DNA of 64,000 nucleotides. Source: Clostridium_AM sp963780135. GTDB taxonomy: Bacteria; Bacillota; Clostridia; Clostridiales; Clostridiaceae. The notes under the pieces are model-generated. The model was given only the letters and a program-made list of their open reading frames with translations. It had not been told where the DNA came from and did not search any database. A program made the translations under genes and the position numbers. The DNA lies in NCBI GenBank assembly GCA_963780135.1, contig CAWAAR010000003.1, positions 4,340,001 to 4,404,000 of the forward strand. The letters are read 5' to 3'. Positions 1 through 6,562 of the stretch are shown here, one piece after another; within the stretch, counting starts at the first letter, position 1, and each line of letters opens with the position of its first letter.

Positions 1-780
1 CTCGATGCTCTAGTTACTGCTGGGACTATCACTGCGGATCAAGAAACTTCAATACAAACAGCTTTAAAATCTGGTACTAAGGGTAAGGATGGAATTAAAA
101 CTCAACTTGATGCCTTAGTTACTACTGGAACTATTACCGCCGCTCAAGAAACTGCTATTGAAACAGCTTTAGCACCTTCTAATGATGGTAAAGGCGATAA
201 TCAACCTGGTAATGACAGTCTTAAATCTAAACTTGATGCTCTAGTTACTGCTGGAACTATTACTTCTGCTCAAGAAACTGCTATTGAAACAGCTTTAGTT
301 TCTGTTAAAGGTAAAGATGAAGCTAAAACTCAACTTGATGCTTTAGTTACTTCTGGAACTATTACTGCCGCTCAAGAAACTGCTATTGAAACGGCTTTAA
401 CACCTTCTAATGATGGCAAAGGTGATAAGCAACCTGATAATGATGGTTTTAAATCTAAACTTGATGCTCTAGTTACTGCTGGAACTATTACTGCGGATCA
501 AGAAACTGCAATACAAACATCTTTAAAATCTGCTGCTAAAGGTAAAGATGGAATTAAAACTCAACTTGATGTCTTAGTTACTGCTGGAACTATTACCGCT
601 ACTCAAGAAACTGCTATTGAAACAGCTTTAACACCTTCTAATGATGGCAAATGTGATAAGCAACCTGGTAATGATGGTTTTAAATCTAAACTTGATGCTC
701 TAGTTGACTCTGGAACTATTACTGCGGATCAAGAAACTGCAGTTCTAAAAGCTTTAACTCCTACTAACAGTACTAAATAA
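1..780 (+). CDS. Repetitive protein, C-terminal part (start lies outside window)
   Basis: Open frame from the first base to TAA at 778-780 (259 residues seen). It is built almost wholly of tandem units opening LDALVTAGTIT, followed by a QETAI-type segment and AL. Units alternate: short ones (35, 34, 35 residues) end in a KGKDGIKTQ-like linker, and long ones (42 residues) end in a PSNDGKGD..QPGND linker rich in Asp/Gly/Lys. Unit starts are bases 1, 106, 232, 334, 460, 565 and 691; the last is truncated at the stop after NSTK. The LVxxGTITxxQ core resembles the short helical repeats of DUF2680-type clostridial and Bacillus proteins, but that assignment is from memory. Such proteins are usually secreted or surface associated; the signal peptide would be upstream of the window. 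A terminator follows at 853-878. Confidence 0.85.
   Translation, partial: LDALVTAGTITADQETSIQTALKSGTKGKDGIKTQLDALVTTGTITAAQETAIETALAPSNDGKGDNQPGNDSLKSKLDALVTAGTITSAQETAIETALVSVKGKDEAKTQLDALVTSGTITAAQETAIETALTPSNDGKGDKQPDNDGFKSKLDALVTAGTITADQETAIQTSLKSAAKGKDGIKTQLDVLVTAGTITATQETAIETALTPSNDGKCDKQPGNDGFKSKLDALVDSGTITADQETAVLKALTPTNSTK
1..780 (+). repeat. Tandem coding repeat, about 228-231 bp super-unit (105 + 126 bp)
   Basis: Seven units are visible, alternating about 105 bp (102 in one case) and 126 bp. Pairs such as 106-231, 334-459 and 565-690 are nearly identical at DNA level, for example the shared AATGATGG and AAACTTGATGCTCTAGTT blocks. This suggests recent expansion by unequal recombination of a two-unit block. 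The array continues beyond the left edge. Confidence 0.9.
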
Positions 781-852
781 TCTAAAAATCAGCACATATT
801 TATTATGATATTACTTATCAAACTAAAATTTGTATAAAAAAATTCTTAAAAT

Positions 853-878
853 AGGCGTGGCTTTTTAGCCACGCCTTT
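853..878 (+). terminator. Rho-independent terminator of the repeat-protein gene
   Basis: Perfect 10-bp stem AGGCGTGGCT / AGCCACGCCT with a TTTT loop, then TT. It lies 73 bases after the stop codon and is GC-rich against an AT-rich background. Confidence 0.85.
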
Positions 879-904
879 CAGTCTATTAAAAAATCATCAA
901 GTGA

Positions 905-1133
905 TTCTTAGACTCATGTGGAGTTTGCCTGTGAGGAATACCTCTTCCCTGAGCAAGCTCATAAAATACCATTTAGGTATTTTACCCATCTGAGTCTTAG
1001 AAGAACTTATCCAGGAGCGCAGCAGTGCTTATCCCCCACTTTGAAGAGAAGCAGATATCCCAAATCTATGATTTGGTGATAGTCGCTTTCACAGAGTGCG
1101 ATGGGGGTGTTAGCAATGGTAGCGATCGGATAA
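905..1133 (+). ncRNA. Candidate structured RNA, two domains, class not identified
   Basis: This stretch sits between two convergent genes, after a terminator, and is less AT-rich than its surroundings. Domain 1: stem 905-916 with 991-1002 (11 of 12 pairs) encloses the motif GTGGAGTTTGC...GGAATACC (918-942) and a hairpin AAAATACC/GGTATTTT (963-983). Domain 2: TTATCC (1007-1012) pairs with GGATAA (1128-1133), CCCCCA (1033-1038) with TGGGGG (1102-1107), AAGC (1049-1052) with GCTT (1085-1088), and a hairpin TATC-CCAAATC / GATTTGG-GATA closes at 1056-1081. The domain 1 motif recurs at 21586-21640 with a different but still paired stem. Length and clostridial setting would suit the raiA-motif RNA class, but I cannot confirm that by recall. 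Strand is chosen only because the motif reads with the upstream gene. Confidence 0.5.
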
Positions 1134-1136
1134 ATT

Positions 1137-2135
1137 TTATGATGAACTTGATGAAGAAGCTGCTGCAGCACTTGCTGCACAACAAGCTGCAATTGCTGCT
1201 TGTTCTTGGGCAATAATAATAGCATTAATACTGTTTGCTAAAGCTACCTTAAGTACTCCTTTTTTCATTTCATCTATATAAAAATCACAAACTAAATTAG
1301 CTGAAAGTATAATTCTCATAGACTTATCTAAACTCCACATACCATATCCATCTTTTTCACAAATAAAATCATTAACTTCTTTTATCTCTTTAACTATTTC
1401 ATTTTCATTCTCTGCAATAAGAGTTATCACTCCTAATGTTGCGAGTCCACTGTATTTAAGCTTACATTTTTCATCTTTAAGTTTATTATAAAGTGAATTT
1501 GCCTTTTTACATTTCTCATAAGCAGACTCTTCTCCAAGTGCCATAATATGAGATAATGTTTGAAGATCATTTCCCTTCCAAAAGCCTTCTTGGTTTAAAG
1601 CTTTATAACACTCTTCTACTTTTCCCATAGTTTCTTTTACATCTAAATCTGTAGTAGCAAGTACTGCAGCAAAAACATAATCATCCGTAGAAGTTAACCA
1701 AAAATGATTTTCCTTCATGCTTCTATAAAACTCATCCATTCTTTGAAACTTATGATTCCACTGATCTTCAGGTACATCTTTCACCATAGTATAAGTAGCT
1801 AGTGGTAAGTATTGACTTTTTCTAAATCCATATTGTCTCATTTTTTCATGAATGTCTACCATATTCTTAAAAAAGCTTTTATAATCCTCTTCAAAACATA
1901 GAAGAGTAGCTATAATCAATAAATTATTTCCTCTATAATCAGATGTTAAGCCCGTTTCTTCCTTTATATATTTTTTTATTTCTTTAATTCTATCTATATT
2001 TACCTTTTCTCCTCTTGTTGCATGCATCATTGCACAAAAGTGTTTTAATAGGCTTGTATCCCATTTAAAATTGCCTTTAAGTTCCTTATAATTTTCTACC
2101 ATTAAATTTACTTTTTCTTTTAATTCTATATTCAT
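1137..2135 (-). CDS. DUF4003 family protein
   Basis: Soluble, helix-rich protein of 332 residues from the chosen start. The segment around residues 25-50 (WDTSLLKHFCAMMHATRGE) and the following KIKEIKKYI-type helix match my memory of DUF4003, a family of unknown function in Bacilli and Clostridia. The longest ORF starts at 2150, but its own ATG overlaps GGAGGA; with that as ribosome site, 7 bases before ATG 2135, the start is 2135. The C-terminus is a low-complexity tail, Ala/Cys-rich then six serines, encoded next to the candidate RNA at 905-1133. It has no membrane segment or signal peptide. The gene stands alone, convergent with the repeat-protein gene, and has an 11-bp-spaced direct repeat about 100 bases upstream. 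Confidence 0.8.
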   Translation of the reverse strand: MNIELKEKVNLMVENYKELKGNFKWDTSLLKHFCAMMHATRGEKVNIDRIKEIKKYIKEETGLTSDYRGNNLLIIATLLCFEEDYKSFFKNMVDIHEKMRQYGFRKSQYLPLATYTMVKDVPEDQWNHKFQRMDEFYRSMKENHFWLTSTDDYVFAAVLATTDLDVKETMGKVEECYKALNQEGFWKGNDLQTLSHIMALGEESAYEKCKKANSLYNKLKDEKCKLKYSGLATLGVITLIAENENEIVKEIKEVNDFICEKDGYGMWSLDKSMRIILSANLVCDFYIDEMKKGVLKVALANSINAIIIAQEQAAIAACCAASAAAASSSSSS

Positions 2136-2225
2136 AATACTTTCCTCCATCTTTTAACTTAATTTTATTATTACTTAAAACATTTATCTTGTATATATAT
2201 CTTAAAAAAAAATGTTCAAAAAATA

Positions 2226-2253
2226 TTAAAGGAAACCTTAAGAAAACCTTAAG
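2226..2253. promoter_or_regulatory. Direct CTTAAG repeats at 11-bp spacing, probable response-regulator site
   Basis: CTTAAG occurs at 2237-2242 and 2248-2253, separated by five bases, with a weaker half-site TTAAAG at 2226-2231 in the same 11-bp phase. Direct hexamers with a 5-bp gap are the usual OmpR-family binding layout; the CiaR box of streptococci (NTTAAG-N5-WTTAAG) is the closest known pattern. The site lies between divergent genes starting at 2135 (minus) and 2478 (plus), so it could serve either. Confidence 0.5.
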
Positions 2254-2477
2254 ATTTTATTTTTAATGCATCTTACATACTCAATATTGCATGTTAAAAG
2301 CAATTTATAGTTTAGATTTATAAAGTTTAATACAATGAAATTGTAAAGAACAGGAAATGTTGGTTTTGAAAATTTATAACACAATGTTTTACCAAATATA
2401 AATGTAAATTAGTGTGAATAAATTAGAATCTATGTTTTCACCTTACTATGAACATTACAAAAAAAGAGGTGTTTTAT

Positions 2478-3113
2478 TTGTTAAAAGGCTTTATTCTAGG
2501 TCTTTCAAGTGGAGGCTATTGTCTTGCTTCTTGTATTCCTGTATTTGTTCCCTATATTTTAAGTGAAGATAAAAAGACAAAATGGAATTTTATTTGTTTA
2601 TCCAAATTCATGCTAGGAAGACTTCTTGGTTATATATTATTTGCTCTTTTGGCATGGATTACAGGAAACTTTATAATAAAACAATCCTACTATAAAGAAA
2701 TTATATTTTCATTATCTTATATATTTTTATCATTTACACTTATAATTTATACATTTTCAAAATCTCACAAAGCTTGTACTATTAAATTTTTTAGTAAGAT
2801 TTTTAGTAGATCAGATAAAGAAAAAAACTTTATTACTATATTGCTTTTAGGTCTTTTTACAGGGATAAATGTCTGTCCACCATTTATGTTAGCTTTCTCC
2901 GATGCTGCTTTCTTCACTAACATTTTTAGCAGCATTTTATACTTTATTGCCTTTTTTATAGGTACTACTGTCTACTTTATACCTATTCCATTTATAGGTG
3001 CTTTAAAAGGTAAACAAATTAAATTCATAGGCAAAATGTGTTCTCTGATAATTGGAGTGTTTTACATGTATTTAGGAATAATAATGCTTTTTAAGGAGAT
3101 GATCTTAAAATGA
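2478..3113 (+). CDS. CcdA/DsbD- or TauE-like six-helix membrane protein
   Basis: Integral membrane protein of about 211 residues with roughly six hydrophobic segments. Near the N-terminus, YCLASCIPVFVPY carries a Cys pair with a following proline, and NVCPPFMLAF opens the second half; this duplicated Cys-Pro layout is typical of the CcdA/DsbD transmembrane electron-transfer family (also called UreH_2/SafE-like). An in-frame ATG exists at 2448 but has no ribosome site; AGAGGTG at 2465-2471 sits six bases before TTG 2478, so TTG is preferred. The stop overlaps the start of the next gene (ATGA), so it is co-translated with the polyferredoxin. Likely job: moving reducing equivalents across the membrane together with that partner; the substrate is unknown. 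Confidence 0.7.
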   Translation: MLKGFILGLSSGGYCLASCIPVFVPYILSEDKKTKWNFICLSKFMLGRLLGYILFALLAWITGNFIIKQSYYKEIIFSLSYIFLSFTLIIYTFSKSHKACTIKFFSKIFSRSDKEKNFITILLLGLFTGINVCPPFMLAFSDAAFFTNIFSSILYFIAFFIGTTVYFIPIPFIGALKGKQIKFIGKMCSLIIGVFYMYLGIIMLFKEMILK

Positions 3114-4285
3114 ATAATTTAGAAACTAGTAAATTAAAGGAGGTAAGTAAAACTAAAAAAATCATTAAGTCCATACTTGCTTGTTTACCAATATTATTAT
3201 TAAGTCTTATTTTATTAAGTGGTGGTAAAACCACTTCAAAGGAACCTCTGATGAAAATTTCTTTTTTCATAGGCTATATATTTACAAACATACTATTTTT
3301 TCTCATGGTATACACAAAGAAAACCTATAAATATAGAAAAATATTTTTTGTAACCTATGCGCTGCTTTTTGCAGTTAGCTTTATGACTAATTTAGTAGAG
3401 GTACGAGGCAGTATTTTCTATAATGAATCCACTTTTATTAATGGAGAAACTCCTTTTTGCCACATGGTAATCCCCATGATTATAATACCAGCCGCCTTAA
3501 CTAAAACTATAATTTTCCCTGGTTCTCTTTTAACCGGATTTGCAAGCATTGCAAGTATGATAGTAATTTGGCTTGGTGCTTCTTTAGCTTTCGGACGAGG
3601 CTTTTGCAGTTGGGCTTGTTTTTATGGAGGACTTGATGAAGGATGTTCTTCATTATGTAAAAAGCCAAAGTTAAAAATAGATAAAAAATGGACCTATTTA
3701 TCCTTTGCTATTTTAATATCTATTATTCTGTTATCTGCTGCTACTCTTTCTCCTGTCTACTGTGATTGGCTTTGTCCTTTTAAAGCAGTTACGGAAGCAG
3801 AACAAATAACTTCTACAGTAGTATTAATTAAAGCCATAGTTTTTTACTCTTTATTTTTAATTTTAGTTATAATACTGCCTATACTTACTGGAAAGAGAAC
3901 TCAATGCGGACTATTTTGTCCCTTCGGTGCTTTTCAATCCTTTACTAACAAAATAAATATATTTGAAATAAGAATAGATAAAAGTAAATGCTTAAATTGT
4001 AAAAAATGTATAAGAGAATGTCCAACTTATTCAATAGATGAAAATAGCCTTTCAACTTCAAAAGCTTTAATAACCTGTACTAAATGCGGAAAATGCATAG
4101 ATATATGCCCTGCTTCTGCTGTATCTTATCATATAAAAGGAACAAAAATAGGTATAAGAACTAATTTATCTAGATACTTTTTTCTTTACCCTACTTACAT
4201 TTTTGCACTTACAATTGGTGGCGGAGCTATGATTAAGGGCTTATATAGAATTTTAAAACTTATAACCACAGGAAGCTTTTTTTAA
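3110..4285 (+). CDS. NapH/NosR-type membrane polyferredoxin (4Fe-4S)
   Basis: 391 residues. N-terminal half: several membrane helices. The membrane core holds a GRGFCSWACFYGG motif and the CDWLCPFK and CGLFCPFGAF motifs (CxxxCP), characteristic of NapH/NosR/RdxA-like membrane ferredoxins. The C-terminal part carries two classical 4Fe-4S motifs, CLNCKKCIRECP and CTKCGKCIDICP, followed by one more membrane helix. Known members pass electrons from the quinone pool or cytoplasmic donors to periplasmic reductases. Here it overlaps the CcdA-like gene by four bases and no reductase is adjacent, so its terminal acceptor is not evident. Function as a redox relay is inferred; the family assignment is strong. 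Confidence 0.85.
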   Translation: MNNLETSKLKEVSKTKKIIKSILACLPILLLSLILLSGGKTTSKEPLMKISFFIGYIFTNILFFLMVYTKKTYKYRKIFFVTYALLFAVSFMTNLVEVRGSIFYNESTFINGETPFCHMVIPMIIIPAALTKTIIFPGSLLTGFASIASMIVIWLGASLAFGRGFCSWACFYGGLDEGCSSLCKKPKLKIDKKWTYLSFAILISIILLSAATLSPVYCDWLCPFKAVTEAEQITSTVVLIKAIVFYSLFLILVIILPILTGKRTQCGLFCPFGAFQSFTNKINIFEIRIDKSKCLNCKKCIRECPTYSIDENSLSTSKALITCTKCGKCIDICPASAVSYHIKGTKIGIRTNLSRYFFLYPTYIFALTIGGGAMIKGLYRILKLITTGSFF

Positions 4286-4465
4286 AGAAAATAATTTACA
4301 AACAAATGGATTATTAAGTAAAAAATTTAAGAATATACAAAATATCTAATTATCAATAATTCAAAGTACATTAGAATATATATTTTAGTTTAAAATAAGT
4401 ATTTTCGTAACTTTGAAAATTAGTTATATGCATGAAAGATATTTTAAAGAGGAAGGCGAATTAAT

Positions 4466-4915
4466 ATGATTAAATTGAAAGCTTTTTTAGGATATACTGC
4501 TGCTGTTTTAGCTTTATTTGTAGTGTTAGCTACTTTTATAGGCAATGACTTTTTAGCTAAAAAGTTTGTTGATACAACTTCACTAAAGGTTTCTCCTCTA
4601 TATACTGGTGGTGAAGTATATAAAACACTTTCTTTTAAAGACTCACAAATAAAAATACACAAACCTGTATTTCAAGGACTTTTTTCTGATAGATCTGAAG
4701 GCTTTGTAGAAGTTGATTATGAAAGCAAAAATGCACCTGATATAATTTCACAAAATATAGATTTTGATAATGATGGTAAAGATGATTTTTCAATTAAATA
4801 TGATGTGAAAAATGATAAATCCGAGTTTGAGTCTTTAAATAAAAATGTAATTTCCTTAAAAGGAGTATATAAAATAAAAAGTGGTTATGCTATAAGAGTA
4901 AACTTAAAAAAATAA
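4466..4915 (+). CDS. Small membrane-anchored extracytoplasmic protein, unknown function
   Basis: 149 residues with one N-terminal hydrophobic segment (about 8-28), acting as signal peptide or anchor, then a hydrophilic domain. Residues near 95-103 read DFDNDGKDDF, a calcium-loop-like DxDxDGxxD pattern as in EF-hand or dockerin-type loops. The start has a good ribosome site (GAGGAAGG, about 9 bases upstream). It is followed directly by a strong terminator. It lies 180 bases after the polyferredoxin gene and could be a separate unit. I recognise no family. Confidence 0.65.
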   Translation: MIKLKAFLGYTAAVLALFVVLATFIGNDFLAKKFVDTTSLKVSPLYTGGEVYKTLSFKDSQIKIHKPVFQGLFSDRSEGFVEVDYESKNAPDIISQNIDFDNDGKDDFSIKYDVKNDKSEFESLNKNVISLKGVYKIKSGYAIRVNLKK

Positions 4916-4926
4916 ACTTTAACAAA

Positions 4927-4964
4927 AATAACCTCCACTGATTATAATTAGTGGAGGTTATTTT
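4927..4964 (+). terminator. Rho-independent terminator
   Basis: 12-bp perfect stem AATAACCTCCAC / GTGGAGGTTATT with a 12-base loop, ending in TTTT, 11 bases after the stop codon of the gene at 4466-4915. Confidence 0.9.
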
Positions 4965-5151
4965 AACGAGCATATCTGCTAATATCAATGAGCAATTTGT
5001 CCAGTGGTCTTACCCAAACTCCATATGATGCCAATAACTCTGTTTATTATCTTACCTTTAAAATTAATTTCTTCTATCGTAGTAAAAATGTAATATTATA
5101 ATCTGTGTTTCCTGATTTTGTGGTAATTAACTTTTGTCGTTGGTTATCATT

Positions 5152-5361
5152 TTATTCATTTTCCCTTGTAGACTTACTGCTTAAACTCCTATATATTTCT
5201 GTTATACCAAGTAAAATACAAAACATATATATTACAATATACTTGATAATTCTTAAGGTGTTTAGATTCCTCAATTCCTTAATTGTACCAGGAGTGGTGA
5301 TTGCTGCTAATAACAAAAATATAATGCTAATCCAAAATTTCTTTTTATTACATATTTTCAT
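5152..5361 (-). CDS. Small two-helix membrane protein
   Basis: 69 residues: basic N-terminus (MKICNKKKF), hydrophobic helix about 10-24, and a second helix about 37-53. Start ATG 5361 has an AAGGAGA ribosome site nine bases upstream. It overlaps the end of a broken XRE-type regulator reading frame (5348-5440). Pairs of a short XRE regulator and a small membrane protein are common in Firmicutes, so this is probably the surviving partner of a decayed operon. No precise family is recognised. Confidence 0.5.
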   Translation of the reverse strand: MKICNKKKFWISIIFLLLAAITTPGTIKELRNLNTLRIIKYIVIYMFCILLGITEIYRSLSSKSTRENE

Positions 5362-5440
5362 TTTCTAAATTCTCCTTCAAACAATATAAATCTGCAAGCT
5401 GCTGCTGTGTCATATTGACTGCAGCTCTTAACTCTTTCAT
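5348..5440 (-). pseudogene. Remnant of an XRE-family HTH regulator
   Basis: Reading from ATG 5440 gives MKELRAAVNMTQQQLADLYC followed by LKENLENENM and a stop. The first 17 residues are the standard first helix and turn of short Xre/YozG-like repressors (RxxxxMTQQxLAD). The recognition helix and the rest of the domain are missing, and the bases just upstream (GTGAAATAGAATGAAAGAG) look like the usual start with a small deletion. So the gene has lost most of its DNA-binding domain. It is unlikely to be functional, though the short frame could still be translated into the overlap with the membrane gene. Confidence 0.6.
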
Positions 5441-5582
5441 TCTATTTCACATTGTATCTACAAAAATAATACTATGAAGTTTTCTCCATATGAAATCGAC
5501 TTCATATTACCATTCCCTAATCATGCTGTCAATAACTCGCCAAAGTGCAAATGTTTTCAAATATTTTAATTTAATTTTACTG

Positions 5583-5627
5583 TTGACATTTTCCAAATCA
5601 TATCTATATAATATATATAGACCAGTC
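5583..5627 (+). promoter_or_regulatory. Promoter and operator of the lmrA-like repressor gene
   Basis: TTGACA at 5583-5588 and TATAAT at 5607-5612 with an 18-base spacer. TAGACCAGTC at 5618-5627, just after the -10, matches in reverse complement the ACTGGTCTA upstream of the efflux gene (6526-6534). The LmrA/YxaF boxes of Bacillus subtilis are of this TAGACCAG-type, so autorepression by the encoded TetR protein is likely. Confidence 0.75.
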
Positions 5628-5656
5628 ATTATATTATTAGGAAGGACATTAATTCA

Positions 5657-6238
5657 ATGAAAAATAAAACTGATTCAAGAGAAAAAATACTTACAGCAGC
5701 AGCAATGCTTTTTCAGGTTAAAGGATATAATGCTACAGGATTAAATGAAATTTTAAAAGAAAGTGGTTCACCTAAAGGTTCTTTATATTACTATTTTCCA
5801 GGTGGAAAAGAAGAATTAGCTTTAGAAGCTATAAAACTTGCAAATGAAGCTATTCAAAAAAGATTAAAAAGTGCATTAGATAAATACTTAAATCCAATTG
5901 AAGCTATACAATCAGTGATTAAAAATATGATAGAAGATTTAAAAAGAGATGGAAAACTAAAGGATATTTCTTTAAGTCTCATAGCTTTAGAAACTTATTT
6001 ATCAATTGAACCTTTAAGAAATGCCTGTGAGTCAGCTTTTATAGATATACAAAATATATATACTAAAAAGTTAATTGAAAGCGGCCTTTCTAAAGAAACT
6101 GCACAAGAATTAGGTGTTTTTATTCAAGTTATGATTGAAGGAGCTATTACAATATCAGTTACTGAAAAAAATTCTAGGGCTTTCTTAACAGTTAGTAAAC
6201 AAATAGGTATTTTACTAAATTCATATATAAATAATTGA
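5657..6238 (+). CDS. TetR-family repressor, LmrA/YxaF type
   Basis: 193 residues. N-terminal TetR helix-turn-helix at about 8-52: REKILTAAAMLF, then the recognition part GSPKGSLYYYFPGGKEEL (37-54). The FPGGKEEL ending is characteristic of the LmrA/YxaF group, whose C-terminal domain binds the drug inducer. Start ATG has GGAAGG 10 bases upstream. It lies upstream of, and in the same direction as, a DHA2 pump, and both genes carry the same operator half-site. In B. subtilis LmrA represses itself and lmrB; the same circuit is inferred here. The inducer is not known from sequence. Confidence 0.85.
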   Translation: MKNKTDSREKILTAAAMLFQVKGYNATGLNEILKESGSPKGSLYYYFPGGKEELALEAIKLANEAIQKRLKSALDKYLNPIEAIQSVIKNMIEDLKRDGKLKDISLSLIALETYLSIEPLRNACESAFIDIQNIYTKKLIESGLSKETAQELGVFIQVMIEGAITISVTEKNSRAFLTVSKQIGILLNSYINN

Positions 6239-6279
6239 ACTTTCGCACACACAATTTTGAGTTAATATAAATATATTGT

Positions 6280-6476
6280 GACACAACTTTTTTTGAGAGG
6301 ACAATTGACAGAGGACAGTGAAGGTTGATTTTTTGCTAACGCAAAAGAATCCTTAAGTTTATATAAGTCAACAATGTTTCGCTTTAGCGAAACGAATCAT
6401 CAAAAATTTAATTGAAGACTTTTCGTAGTGTAGCGGATAAGAATCCTCCTTCACTGTCCTCTGTCCTCTCAAAAAT
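6280..6476. repeat. MITE-like palindromic element upstream of the pump gene
   Basis: The left arm (about 6294-6325) contains GAGAGGAC, seven extra bases, then AGAGGACAGTGAAGG; the right arm (about 6449-6472) is the reverse complement CCTTCACTGTCCTCTGTCCTCTC. The outer flank begins GACACAAC. Inside are two smaller hairpins, TTTGC-TAAC-GCAAA (about 6332-6345) and GTTTCGCTTTAGCGAAAC (about 6374-6391). It fills the gap between the repressor stop and the pump promoter. No ORF is present. The same arms recur at 8009-8069. Confidence 0.75.
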
Positions 6477-6525
6477 ATTACTTCTCAATATTTTCAAAGT
6501 GTTTATTTACGCTCTTAATATATAA

Positions 6526-6534
6526 ACTGGTCTA
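6526..6534. promoter_or_regulatory. Operator half-site of the efflux gene
   Basis: ACTGGTCTA is the reverse complement of TAGACCAGT in the repressor's own promoter. It lies 28 bases before the pump start, so bound repressor would block transcription or early elongation. Confidence 0.6.
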
Positions 6535-6562
6535 GATAAAACATTTAAGGAGATTATAATTC

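Noticed and set aside
1007..1225. Two overlapping ORFs (63 and 72 codons) on opposite strands over the candidate RNA
   Set aside because: No ribosome sites, low-complexity Leu/Gln products, and the better explanation is the structured RNA plus the DUF4003 gene end.
5105..5368. 87-codon plus-strand ORF
   Set aside because: It lies opposite the small membrane gene at 5152-5361, which has the ribosome site; the plus frame has none.
6280..6476. Inner hairpins as a separate terminator of the TetR gene
   Set aside because: They are nested within the larger inverted repeat and lack T-runs, so the whole is better read as one element.
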